Source: Siphonodentalium dalli
Lineage: Eukaryota > Mollusca > Scaphopoda > Gadilida > Siphonodentaliidae
Direction: 5' to 3'
Length of the DNA stretch: 64,000 bases
NCBI GenBank assembly: GCA_032622095.1
Contig: CP136063.1
Coordinates: 79,029,980 to 79,093,979 of the forward strand
Shown here: positions 45,801 through 57,650 of the stretch, piece after piece
Layout: each line of letters starts with the position of its first letter
Numbering within the stretch: position 1 is the stretch's first letter
Position numbers and translations under genes: made by a program
The notes under the pieces: model-generated
Told to the model about the DNA's origin: nothing
Database searches by the model: none
The model's input: only the letters and a program-made list of their open reading frames with translations

Positions 45801-45898
45801 TTCTACCACCACCATCTTCATCGATCACCACCACTATGATCACTACCACTCTCATCATATCAATCATCATCTTCATCATCATCACACCAACACCACGT
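45801..45898. repeat. CAT/CAC trinucleotide microsatellite
   Basis: Interrupted run of ATC and ACC triplets. Confidence 0.85.
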
Positions 45899-46046
45899 TC
45901 AACAAGAAAACTAAGATGCATGCATCAGGTCGCCCGTGAACTATCTACCATATAATTGTTGTAGCTATCGATTATACATTTTGGAATATCTGTCTGTATG
46001 TATGTGTGTATGTGTGAATGCATGTGTGTATGTGTTATATATATAT

Positions 46047-47745
46047 CTTTATTGCCTCCTCGTGGGAGAGTAGATATTTACATGAGTTATAATACATATA
46101 TAAATATACAGTTTAACTAGATTGGTAACACGATTTCTGTGATAGTCCATGCATTATCAGAATCATTTATATAGCAATCTGACACACACAAGAATACATG
46201 TTCGTGTATTTATGAACAGCGCTGGAAAACATGGTCCGAATTGGTGTTTGTGATCATATTACATATATATAGCAAGAATACACTTGTGTCTATGATCACC
46301 AAGTCTAAAACATCGTAGATATGTTCGGAGAGCGACGGCATGTGACCTCCGAGGAAAACTGACATAAGATCTGTTGGTGCGAGAGATGCGAGGAACAGAT
46401 ACACATCGATCCCGTGTTTATTTAGTATCATTTCCCAGTGCTGATCAACTAAATGTATCACTGTGGCCGACCTGCAAGACCAAAACACATGGTATAACTC
46501 GTGGTTGTAATCCGTGTCGCACAAACTGCACGTCAGATTATTTTCGTAGGTTGATTTGTTGAGCAGCTTTGCTAAGTGTCTCAGTGGCTTCGAGAATGAT
46601 CGGTGGGATTTGCACAGATTCCAAATTTTCCATGTTTGATTGGGATGGGAATGGCAGCACATGAATAGTGAGAGCTCGGCATTGAGCGCAGTCGAACGAT
46701 ACCACGAAGAGTAATAGTTTGTTTCGACTGTCTCGCGAACCAGTCTCTTCCATTCGTTTTTCGATGGGAATAATCCTGTGTCCATGAAGACAGTGAGGAA
46801 TGTTAAAAGATGATATTCCTCTAATAAGGTGAAAATGTCTTTAACAAATCCTGACATGGAGCGACCAAATAGCCGATATTGATGTGCCTTGAAAAGAAAT
46901 ATCCTCAACGGAGTCTGGTGGCCCACCGGTATGTGCATGAGTTTTTCAAGGAAGTACAGTTTCCGCAGATGAATTTCCATCTCGACTGGAAGCAATCCCA
47001 GGAGACTAAGCGCCACAGTCGTTGGTGTCCTGGTTGGAAGAGATTGCATATGTTTCACACATACACGGAATGACCGTTCGATTGTTAGCAGAGTAGATTT
47101 GTTGTTTAATGGAAGTAATTCGCTCCCATATAGAGTTTTGGGGAGAACGATACATTTCAGTAACTTGGCCATTACGGATGGAGAACAAGATCTCGTCATT
47201 GGCTTCCCTGCTAGAGCGAAGTATGTATTTCTCATTTTATGAGATATCTGTTCCGAACGATTGGCTGAATTGTTGAATTTCCCTTGGGTAATTCCGAGAT
47301 GAGAACATTCTGTAACTTCACTGAGATTATGGCCTCCGAGCAGCCATGTTCTGTTCTGTTTATTTTGCCGGACACTTTCATTAAAAACAACAACCTTACT
47401 TTTCGTACTCGAAAAGTTGAACTTCCAAGTCACACTGTAATCGTGACAGATAGATAGCATTTCATCGAGACCAGCTTTGGAGAGCGATACAATTGCGATA
47501 TCGTCTGCTGTAGTTGGGGCAGAGCATACGATGTTGTGAATTGCCATCCCCTGTTGTGCCGCAGTTAGTTTTAGGAGCAAGTCATTCACATACACCAAGT
47601 AAAAGAACGGTGAACTGACAGCTCCTTGGCGCGTTCCTTGTGAGATAGGGAATGGATCCGACACACCGCCATTGTACAGTATTTTGCTGCAGCAATCATT
47701 ATGCATGTTGCTGATTAATCTAAGAGGTTTACCTCGAATTCAACG
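46047..47745 (-). pseudogene. 5'-truncated LINE, reverse transcriptase C-terminal half
   Basis: A minus frame of 498 residues (46210-47706) covers the reverse transcriptase from the GTRQG block (motif B region) through motif C, here TADD instead of the usual YADD/FADD, to the C-terminus. The C-terminus has a Cys-His cluster (CSLCDTDYNHELYHVFWSC) typical of LINE tails. Homology continues upstream of the first Met for about ten residues (GKPLRLISN), then stops near 47745. The endonuclease and motif A are missing. An AATAAA signal and a TATA-type tail lie at the 3' end near 46047. Without motif A it is dead, but no stop breaks the remaining frame, so the insertion is fairly young. It is not the same family as the CR1-like LINE at 14840. 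Confidence 0.82.
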
Positions 47746-47991
47746 TGTCAACTTGACCTCGCTCATAGGCATGTTTCTGGACATTGACCGATCCGACTAA
47801 AATTTTGTGTGTAGGACTACTTCGATCCCGGGAGCAATATGGACTGGTCCAAATTCACGTGGGACCATGTCATCGAACGTGCTGATATAGGCATGTTTCT
47901 GGACCAATTGAACAATAGTTTGTCCAGACGCTGTATATACTGGGTACTGTCCAGATGGAGGCGATCACAAAGAAATCCCTAAATAGCTCGA

Positions 47992-48014
47992 ACGAAGTCG
48001 GGTACATCAGCTAG
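47992..48014 (+). mobile_element. Helitron-like 3' terminus
   Basis: GAACGAAGTCGGGTACATCAG followed by CTAG matches the 3' hairpin and end of the second Helitron family. Its 5' part was not identified. Confidence 0.5.
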
Positions 48015-48516
48015 TCTAATATATATTTTGGGACTTTTGTCTGTCTGTTTGTCTGTTAGCTATGGCCGGGGAAACTGCTGGACAGATTTGACGAAATTTG
48101 ATACCTAGGGGAAATTATTTCCAGGGAGTATTTTGGACGGGTCAAATCTTGACCCCGACCTGACTTTGACATTCAAAAAGATCAATTCAAGGTCAAATCT
48201 GGTAAAACGGAAGGATTTCAACGAAATTTGATACCTACTGTTACTTTTGTCCCAGGAGTGTTTTGGATGGGTCAAATCATGACCCCGACCTGACCTTGAC
48301 CTTCAAAATTGTCAATTCAAGGTCAAATCGGGTAAAGCCGTGAGGATTTCGACGGGTTCTTTTGTCGGGAACTTTTGTCCGGGAAGTGTTTTGGACGGGT
48401 CAAATCGTGACCCCGACATGACCTTCACCTTTAAAATTGTCAATTCAAGGTTAAATCGCGCAATTCTCCGAAAATCAGAGGGGAACATCCCGGACGAAGT
48501 CGGATCCACCAGTTAG
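48015..48516 (+). mobile_element. Short Helitron-like element, 502 bp
   Basis: It starts TCTAATATATATTTTGGGAC with a CTGT-rich stretch and ends GGACGAAGTCGG then ATCCACCAGTTAG before a T. Three internal repeats of about 110-120 bp carry the GTCAAATC, TGACCCCGACCTGAC, TTCAAGGTCAAATC series. No protein is encoded. It begins directly at the CTAG end of another Helitron, the expected head-to-tail junction when one Helitron inserts at the end of another. Confidence 0.62.
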
Positions 48517-48689
48517 TATTATATATTTCTAGATTTAGTTACAAACTAAATACCTGTATATTGTACAAAGAAATGTTTGACAAATATATCTATATCAATA
48601 TTACCATACGGGTCATTAAAATAGATACGACGAAACAAATTTTGAAGGGTGCATGTATCAGGTACATTTTTATATATTTCAAATGATGA

Positions 48690-50040
48690 CAGGAATACGG
48701 AAAGATGAAGTACCTACGTAATACTGGTTATCCGCATGAAGAGATATACATGTATATAAAAACCAAAATAGAAGATGACTGCTGGCGACAATGTTTTCCA
48801 AACAAATTCAAAGGATTCGATAGCTCCCATCTAGTTGTCACCCCGAAGATCAATATGAAGTTTGGTGACTATCAGATGAGGGATATGTCTGTACAGTTGC
48901 TAAACAATTCAGTCATACAAAGAGTAAGATATCAAATTGCTGCCTGTGGTCATGTTTTTTAACGAAATTCGGAAAAATTAGATTACTCTCACCCTGGTTA
49001 TCCAGAAGATCATTGTGGAATTTTATGACGATCGGAAAAGGGATGTCGTCTGTAGGATCAGCCAAATTATTTAGCCATAAAAATAGTAAAATTCAAGATC
49101 ACCGCTGGTAGTGATGTTTTCACAAGGAAAGTCTGAGAACAAAATATGGCTCACATCTAGTGGTGACCCAAAATATCCACATGAGAAAAAGTTCTCCAAT
49201 AAAAGCTGGCTGCAGGGTGCGCCAATTGATTCAACTTTGAAATTTAGCAGGGTGTATTGCTGGTGGACATGTTTTCCCCGCAAATTTGATAGACTGATGG
49301 ACAAAACCACTAAATCCGTTGAATCAATATACATGTACACATGGATTCATTTATATGCACTGTTATACAGAGTACTGGTATATAAATATACTGAAAATAA
49401 CTATATTACTAGTATACACAAAATAAACCATATATCATGGCTATGGGTTCTAATATCCGAACATGATAGCTGAGAACTTGGTGTGAAATGAAGAGTGGTG
49501 GGGTCTCAAGCATATCTACCCCTCCACGTTAGAAACATGCCATTAAATGGCATAAGTATAATCTAGCTTGAGGACAGAAGTGATCCATAAAACCCCCCTT
49601 AATTCAACCAGGTCCTCACACGCGATGTATGGTCGATCACATGATGATCTATGGGGGATTAGAATTGTTGTATACAAACAGCACTACATGTAAATATAAA
49701 ATAAAGTAGTGCTACATCTTATTACAGACTATTGCCACATATAATCAGTGACTAGACAGACAGTCTGACAAAATAAAGTTTCAGTGACACTCTATCCGAA
49801 GAGGGGGATAATTTCATCTGTTACAGTCAATGGAGCAATCGTGAATCTGGAAAGGTGAAATTTCTAAGTAATACTAGATATCGACATGATGCGATAACAT
49901 ATAACGTAAATGCAACATGGCCGCTGGCGACCATTTTTTCCTATGAAATTCAAAAAATATTTGTTAGCTCTCATTTGATTGATCAATATCAAGATAAATA
50001 TGAAGTTTGGTGATGATCGGATGAGTGAAGTGGACTGTAG
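48690..50040. repeat. Diverged modules with a CTGGCGAC word
   Basis: Blocks such as GCTGGCGACAATGTTTTCC (48781) and GCCGCTGGCGACCATTTTTT (49920) recur with shared flanks (AATATGAAGTTTGGTGA) three to four times. Frames inside (48705-48962, 49111-49473) follow these modules and show no domain. It is probably the interior of an old element. Confidence 0.45.
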
Positions 50041-50064
50041 TCTGTGCTAAAGGGTTTAGTAATG

Positions 50065-50404
50065 CTTAAAAAGATTGTTATCTTAATATTTTTATGTTCA
50101 CTTTATAAACTTCACTGAGTCATCTTTGTCATGTATTGAATTTGATATCTTTTGTTAACAGTTTATAATTCATGTATGTCTCATGTTTGTTATTTTAATT
50201 TATGTGTTTATTATTATTAAATCAAGTTACATTCCTTAAAAAGATTCTTACCTTAATGTTTTATGTTCACTTTATAAACTTCACTGAGTCATCTTTGTCA
50301 TGTATTGAATTTGATATCTTTTGTTAACAGTTTATAAATCATGTATGTCTCATGTTCGTTATTATATTTTATGGGTGTATTATCATTAAATAAAGTTATC
50401 ATTT
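50065..50404 (+). repeat. Recent tandem duplication of a 170-bp unit
   Basis: 50065-50234 and 50235-50404 are almost identical (TTCACTTTATAAACTTCACT and following). Both units end in ATTAAAT(A/C)AAGTTA. No gene. Confidence 0.9.
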
Positions 50405-50535
50405 AAAATAAATGTATTCACGTCCTAAATTATTATTTCACAAAAAAGCTCAAATACCCCAAAACACAATAGTTTAGAGTCGCCAATTAGTTAATCCGAT
50501 TACCTATAACACTAAGCACATAAGCCGCTTAACCT

Positions 50536-50950
50536 TTTAAATGGGGCCGAACGTTTACACTTTATAGAATGAAAGAACGAAAAGTTGAATAAAATCAACA
50601 AATTTGGGAATTTAAGAACAATTCAAACGTTAGTGTTGTCCATGTCATAACCCGGACATACGTACTAAATTTCAGTCTTGTCCATTTATAAACACAGAAG
50701 ATAATGCGACATCAAGTCCGCTCACGCCTTTTATTTTGGAGCCGGTCGCATACACTTTATAGTGTGTTTCAGAACGAAAAAATTTAATAAAATCAACAAA
50801 TTTGTAAATTTAAAACAATTCAAACGTTGTTGTATTCCATGTCCCAGCCCGGACATATACACCAAATTTCAATAATATTCATTCAGAAACGCTATATAAC
50901 ACCCGTATACAACTTTATTTCGAGCCGGCCTCGGCCTCGGATACATTTTA
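50536..50950 (+). repeat. Old tandem repeat, about 193-bp period
   Basis: TACACTTTATAG-type words occur at 50556, 50751 and 50942, with shared blocks between them (AATAAAATCAACAAATTT, CCCGGACATA). About 2.1 units remain. Confidence 0.75.
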
Positions 50951-51733
50951 TAGTGTGTACCGAATTGGCACACGTCGACTAGGGCGAGTTGGCCCTAGGG
51001 GGATTAGGCCGATTCCGACACTTCTATAATTTACAGTAGTTACCCGTTTACGCGTAGTTTAATATAGAAAGTTCAGCAATTAATATCGTAAATAGAGCGA
51101 CTGTATTTGACAGAGAATGCCTCTGTTATTGATTATTAAGTTGCTATACATTAAAAACGACACATTCACATGCTCGTTCAAGCGCAGTAGTCTATTTTCG
51201 CCATGTTAAAGGACATCCACAAATACCAAATAACGCTAATCTACTGCAAATGTTTTACACGAAAACATATTTGGGCTGAATTCATCTGATGCGGTATTAT
51301 TCCTCGAAATAAATAACAAAAACTATCGTTACTTCAAATGTAGCCGAAATGTAGTTTGGGCTAACATTTACACAAATGCTGCGTCTGTTTTTCCTTGGCA
51401 CACACGTTGCACAATTAACCACCACTAGAGAACCGCCCAAATTGGGCGAAATTATGCTATGCACTGAGTCCAATTCCATCTGTGTGTGTCCTTTTTACCG
51501 ACATTTTTTGTCCTATCATTCTGTTTTTTTCCCTTTGAAACTGTAACGAACGAATTTGATAGCGTGACGTTCCGGTTTTGGTTGGTACGTCCCTCAGACT
51601 TCCGAGAATACGATAAAGTATGTCACGCTGTCCGGCAGATAAATAATAAAATCGACATTACACGATGCGTGTATGGCTGCATTTATATTCGCCTTCTTGT
51701 CAGAAATAACACAATGCTTTCTGCCATTTGAGA
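50951..51733. other. No gene seen
   Basis: Frames at 51297-51479 (minus) and 51486-51731 (plus) are not recognisable. Confidence 0.4.
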
Positions 51734-52430
51734 TCACACAGTGTATTTATGGCATGTTAGTTTCATTTTATAGTAAAGAGAATCTGCCTTTAACACTGAG
51801 AAATGGCAGGACAAAGTAGGCTCTAAATAATGTTTGCTGGTGGTAGATCGACAGTAATTTGACTCAAGTTTGGGGAGGGTGTTCACGAAATCAGTGACAT
51901 TGTCGAACGCTGTCCGACGAACCTCTGGGCGACTTGGAGATACGACATCAAACAAGGGGATTCCTTCTGGGTATTATGATGCCCAGCTATATATCATTTT
52001 CTCTCCCAAGGCAAACTTGGAGAGAAACAACGACCGGCTCACAGTTCCGAGCTCGTCTGTCCGACTTCCTCAAGTAATGAACATAAGAATATTTATTTCT
52101 ACAGTCTCCCTTCGAGTCCACGCAGGGGCATTTAAACACAACACCTGAAACGTTTGCCATTTTCTGTGACAAAATCCATCATAACCCAAAACGCATCGAG
52201 CATCGAACAGAGTTTCACGCTCAACCTCACAGCACTCATGGCATTGGTTTATTTTTCCACAGGTACTTGTGCACCCACAAGGACACAGTTGACATTCAGA
52301 TCTCTCAGTAACACATTTCCATCCATCGGCCGTAAATTTCCGGGCTACACGATAGCTCTTACCAATCATACGAAGACTTTTTTTTATTGATTTTGCCCCC
52401 AGGAATTTGGTTTCAGTATCTTACTTAGTC
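51734..52430 (-). pseudogene. Decayed transposon-type Cys-rich protein, N-terminal half
   Basis: Read on the minus strand, three shifted frames succeed one another. About 52430-52140 has SLRMIGKSYRVARKF, then a Cys-rich block (CQLCPCGCTSTCGKINQCHE) and EVERETLFDARCVLGYDG. About 52110-51990 has NKYSYVHYLRKSD. About 51955-51740 has FVNTLPKLESNYCRSTTSK. From memory, the order Cys cluster, ERE.LF, KYSYVYYLRK, then F...LPK.ESHYCR is that of a large family of uncharacterised, repetitive, transposon-borne proteins in aphids, Hydra and molluscs. At least two frameshifts and in-frame stops upstream show it is dead. The catalytic half expected downstream is absent. The superfamily is not known to me. 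Confidence 0.5.
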
Positions 52431-53111
52431 TTTTTCACTTCCTTTTAATTTCCAGCAGTGGGAAGTTCGTCCGATGTCGCATCAATATCGTTTTTCTTGA
52501 GAGATTAAACTACTTCACTCACACGAAAGTCTTCACCGATTACGATTTGTTTCTTTTGTCTGGGTCTCTATCGGTGTCATCTATGTCGATATTTTTCGGA
52601 TTCAATTGTTTTATATCCATCACTGGGAACCCCCCGACTCATATACCACTCTCCCATTGTCGATTCTATACTTAGGTACCGTATTAAAATATGCATGTTG
52701 CGAACTGGTATATACCGTATCAACCAAAGGGATACAGTTCTGGATATATTCTGATGATTTTAGCTTCACCCCCGGCCTGGATATTATCAGCATATAGGCT
52801 TTGCCGATTTCTGTTCGGCTTTCTGGGTTCACTTTAGCGCCAATTGCAGGACCTGCTTACCACGTGATAAGCTAACAGTCTTTCCTGCAATAATGATTGA
52901 AAACACATTCTTGATTCGTAAAATGCCCACCTGGCCTCCGGTCTATATACACAATGTATCGCGGTGTTGTTTTTGGGGAACGAGCAGTAGAATGTCTCTT
53001 GATGGCTTTGATTGCAAACTCACCTCGTTCTTGTGCTATGATAAGATCAATTAGAGTTTGGCTGCGGTCAAATCTGATATCATCCGGGGCTCTGAACCAG
53101 TTTGACGACAT
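52431..53111 (-). other. Possible exon-like frames upstream of the relic
   Basis: The minus frame 52872-53111 begins MSSNWFRAPDD and contains a good splice donor (AG then GTGAGT near 53023) and an acceptor (TTATTGCAG near 52890). A second frame at 52620-52832 and an acidic stretch (IDIDDTDRDPDKRN near 52580) follow. They could be the 5' part of the same decayed transposon gene. No domain is recognised. Confidence 0.22.
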
Positions 53112-54877
53112 CCTCTAACGAGATACACCGTGGGAATTCAACTTATGTTGTCCATTTGGGTGAAGTGATGGGAGTTGCCACCCCTGGTCAAGTGGTCCTG
53201 CTAATTTGCTATGTTATTGGTGGTCCGGCTAAACTGCTATGATGCTGATAGGGCAAATTACTAGTATCAAGAAAAAGTAGCGTTATTTGTTTCTAAAGTT
53301 ATAACATGGTGTTTTGCTAACATGAACAAATCGAGGAAATGCCTTTATGTATATAAAACATAAATGTTATAAATTATTTTAATAATGGGTGTGTTGGTTG
53401 ATACAGACCAACCGTAATCGAAATGGACATGTCTGTAAAGCAGGCACTCGCGCAACCATTGTTGAAATATTTATAGGATATCGGTTGTTGGAGTTTCAAA
53501 TATAGCCACTGTTTTCTTGTATATCTCCAGATTAGCTAATATCGTTAACATGAGAACATTATAACCAATAACGTTACATGTTCTTAACATCATCAGTTTG
53601 CCCTACTAACATCATAGCAATTCAGCAGGATCAACCAGCATCATAGATACCAGAGAGTGGCCAATGGATGGACGAATCGCCAGATAGACTTGCGCCAGTG
53701 TTGGATTGTGTTTGTGTTTATCGTTTTATGTTTGTACCCTCTGTGAGAAACCAGGGATTTATTCTCGCTCTCTTCGCGATATTGTTTCACATTAATCAGT
53801 TCGTAATTTGTGTGTCTCATCATTCAACCTCCCTTTATACCCCTTTTACTGGCGTTGCATATGGCCCGAAAGACAGGCAGATATACATGGAGGAATATAG
53901 ACATATACAGGGATAAATTGACACGTCATATACGTGTCGACGATCCATTAGACAGTAAAACAGGCAGTCAGACAGAGAGCTGAGCGGGCGGACACACATA
54001 CAGACATGATCATTACATATAAACCGACTACAAACAGAAACAGATAGGCAGAGGGGTAGACGGATGCATGTATAGGTGGATGATTCGGATCGATAGATCG
54101 GACGGACGGATATATGGGTGCATCGATTGATGGGCCGATATATGGGTAGATCAGTTGATGGATGGATCGATGGGTGGATGGACGGATAGATGAATCGATG
54201 GGTTGACGGGAAGAGTTGGAGAGGAGTGGCTCAAATAGACTTTACAATAGCGTGACCTGGAGACAAAGTAAAATATCGTGCGACTTTACAGCTGTAAAGC
54301 ATAACACTTTAGTTACAAAACATCGTAGGTGTTATTTTTATGGTAGAACCTCGTTCGCGCCATTCTATTCGCCAAACAATGTTTCTCAAAATCAGTATTT
54401 CAATAGAGTATGGTTTGGAAGAACGTATAAGAACGTATAAAAACGTACACGAACGCATAAGGGCCAAACACCTGGGATATTCTGGAAATCTGTTATAGGG
54501 AGACAAAATGTGTCAACGTCTGGGTAATGATTTCTGAACAAACCCCTCTGAATAAAAATATTGACAAATACATACCTATATATAATGAATTAAAGAAGAA
54601 GTCTGTCTGCTGCGGCATTCCTTTAAAACCACATTGATCACCTTTAGAATTAGTAATCTGTTCAGGGGGGAGTCGGAAAAAATTTGCAGGCACGTATAAT
54701 TATGCTGATTTTTGACTTTCGACCCTTGTTGGGACCCACCCACCCACGCGTCCAATTTTTTTTCCGTTTTCGGCAGTTTTTTCCGACCATTTTTGGACAT
54801 CCACCCCTTTTAACACTAAAACAGAGATTTGCAGGGGAAATTCACTGTAGACAGCTGTATATGAATTTATGTGCATA
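53112..54877. other. No gene; degenerate GATG/GGAC microsatellite inside
   Basis: 53990-54210 is rich in GATGGATG, GACAGGCAG and GGACGGA words. The rest is AT-rich, and frames at 53668-53916 and 54216-54440 show no domain. Confidence 0.5.
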
Positions 54878-55269
54878 TTATACAAGACCACAACTGTCCA
54901 AACATTATCCTAAGTTTGTTGGGATTGAGAGAGACTCAGTGGTGTTTTTGCGGAGATGGCCACATGTTTAATAATTTAAACGATTACATAGGTTGAATGA
55001 GGGCCTGCCGGTCCGGATGGTCTTCCATGCGACGTGAGGCTCGGTGGGATTCGACTCGAGCAGCAGATGCCGGTGGTGTGTCGGCCCAGGCATCTGGGTA
55101 GATGGATGTGATGAGCCCGATGGGAGTCGACTCGAGCAGATGTGAATGGTGAATGGCGGTGATGTGCTCGATTGGACACGGCTCGAGCGACAGATACTGG
55201 TGGTATGTCGGCCCAGCATCCGGTGGAATGAATGTGATGTATGGATGTGGTTCACGAGTTAGATCCGGA
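54878..55269 (+). repeat. Direct repeat flanking the GC-rich field, left copy
   Basis: Starts TTATACAAGACC and ends AGTTAGATCCGGA, as does 58577-59014. The copies are nearly identical apart from a 62-bp block (about 58608-58669) present only in the right copy. They lie 3.3 kb apart. The ends are not TG...CA, so an LTR identity is unproven. Confidence 0.88.
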
Positions 55270-57650
55270 AAGAGAAATTAGACAAGCACAGCGAGGGAAA
55301 CGAAGACATCAGCAGGAGCAGCAAAACAAAACACACGGCCCCTGGGAAACGACGGGGAAGCATAAACGACGGGTGGCGCAAGCCGCGAATGAGTAAAAGC
55401 CGCGGGGGGAGCAGAGGCGAAACCGAGGTAGCGGATGAGACATGAGCAGTTGGTGAAGTGGAGGATGTGATGAACTCGATGGGAGTCTGCTCGAGCAGCA
55501 GAGGCCGGTGGGGCGTAGCCCAGGCATCAAGATGCGGGATGAGATGAGCCCGATGGGATACGGCTCGAGCGGCAAATGCCGGTGGTATGACGGCCCAGGC
55601 ATAAGCAGTGCATGAAGTGGAAGAGGCGATGAGACATGAGTAGTGGATGGTACGAGATGAGGCGGCAGCGGCGGGCGGGTTGGGAGCGGCGGAATAAGAA
55701 GCAGCGGGCGAAGAAGAGGGTGAGATGAGGTGAGCTGCTCGATGGGATTCGGCTCGAGCAGCCGATGCTGGTGGAGCGGCGGCCCAGGCATCGCGGGTGC
55801 GGTGAAATGAGCTCGATGGCAAACGGATCGAGAGGCAGATGCCGGTGGGTGTTGGCCCGGACATAAGCAGCGCATGAAGCGAAGATGGGGTGAGGCAGGT
55901 GTAGCAGGCGAGACGTGAGCTGAGGTAGGAGTGTGAGCGGCGAAGAAGCCGGAGTAACAGCGGGAGCCAACGCGGCGGGGGGGGGGGGGGCAGAGGCGGC
56001 GGGGAAGCAAAAGCGGGGGGTAGGCGGAAGCGGCGGCGATGTATAACCAGCGGGGGAGGCGGCAATAGCGGGAGCGCCGGTAATGAAAAGCAGCGGATGA
56101 AGCAGACGGTGAGATGAGCTCGATGGGATTGTGCTCGAGCAGCAAATGCTGGAGGGTAGCGTCCCGGGCAGCTAGGGTGCGGGATGAGATGAGCTCGATG
56201 GAAGACGGCTCGAGCGGCAGATGCCGGTGGTATGTCGACCCGGGCATAAGCATCGCATGAAGATGAAGAGGCGGTGAGGTATGAGTAGCGGGTAGCGGGT
56301 AGCGGGTAGCGAGATCGGCGGTCGATGGCATGAGCGGCGGTTAAATCCGAATCAGCGGAAGGAGCAGGAAGCGACATGGAAGCGGAGGCGGCGGTATAGG
56401 CAAACATGGGAGGAGAGGCGTTAGCGGCAATGAGGGATACTCAGCGGTTGAGGCGTTAGCGGCGGGTAAGCGGTAGCGGCGGTAATGAGAAGCAGCGGGT
56501 GAAGCAGAGAATGAAATGAGCTCGATGGGGTACCGCTCGAGGAGCAGCATATGCTGGTGGTGTGTCGACCCAAGCACAGCGGGTGCGGGATGAGATGAGC
56601 TCGATGGAGATTCGGCTCGAGCAGCAGATGCTGATGGCGTCGCCAACGCATCGGGTGCGGGATGAAATGAGCTCGATGGGAGACGGCTCGAGTGGCAGAT
56701 GCCGGTGGTACGCCGACCCAGGCATAAGCGCGATGTGGAGCGGAAGAGGCGGTGAGGCATGAGTAGCGGTGAACCGTGGCTACGGGTGGGTGAGAGCGGC
56801 GGAATGGCGGAACCGGCGGTGGGACAGAAGCGGAAGGCGAGGCAGAAGTAGCACGCGAAGAGAAACGCGGGGAAAACCAGATACGACGGGAGAGGCGAGG
56901 GAGCGGGAGAGGCAGGAGCGGCGGGAACGGATAAGCGGTAGGTGAGGCAGAGGTAGCGGCGGGTGAGATACGGCTGGGGAAGCGCATGTGGGGGGTAATG
57001 GGAAGCGACGGGCGGGTCGTAAGCGGCGGGTGGAGCGTAAGCGGTGGGTGGATCGTAAGCGGCGGGTGGAGCGTAAGCGGCGGAAGGAGCGTAAGCGGCG
57101 GAAGGAGCGTAAGCGGCGGAAGTACCGTAAGCGGCGGGCGAAGCGGAAGCGACAGGCGAAGCGGAAGCGACGGGCGAAGTTGAAACAGCGAGCGAAGCGG
57201 GAACAGCGGCGAACCGTGTGTAGCGGGTGATGCAGTGCCAGCGGGTGATACAAGAGCAGCTGGTGATACAGGAGAAGCGGGTGATACCAAGGAGAGGCAA
57301 GGGGTGAAGCAAAAACAAAAAAAAATTGGCGGCGGGAGTGGTGTGAGCGGTGGGTGGGGTAGAGACAGTGGTTGTGGCATGAACTGCGGTGACGTATAGG
57401 CGGCGGGAGAGGTGGAAGCGGCGATTGAGGCGGACGCAGTTGTTGAAGCAGAAACAACAAGCGGCGCAGAAACGGAGGAGTAGCATCCGCGGCGGATGAA
57501 GCATCGCTGGGAGGAGAGCGGAAGCGGAGGGGAAGAGGGGGCGGCAGGAGAGAGGCACCAGTCGCGAGGGGTAGCACCAGCGGGGGTGGCGGGTGAAAAG
57601 TCACGAAGCGAGAAGAGACGCGCCGAGTCGATGAGTACCACGGGGTAACG
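55270..57650. repeat. GC-rich field with GCTCGA...TCGAGC cores
   Basis: The plus strand is strongly purine-rich. A core of about 48 bp (GAGCTCGATGGGA, two variable bases, CGGCTCGAGC, then GCAGATGCYGGTGG) occurs about twelve times here and three times in each flanking direct repeat, spaced 70 to 350 bp apart. The core contains a dyad, GCTCGA and TCGAGC, about 10 bp apart. The filler is GCGGCGGGTGAAGC-type sequence. Long minus frames (382, 477, 405, 340 and 274 residues) exist in several overlapping phases at once, rich in Pro, Ser, Leu and Ala. They arise because pyrimidine-rich GC DNA lacks stops, and I do not call them genes. Confidence 0.8.
57008..57185. repeat. 18-bp minisatellite, about ten units
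   Basis: Units are variants of GCGGCGGGTGGAGCGTAA. The period is a multiple of three, so all phases stay open and mimic a repetitive protein. Confidence 0.88.
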
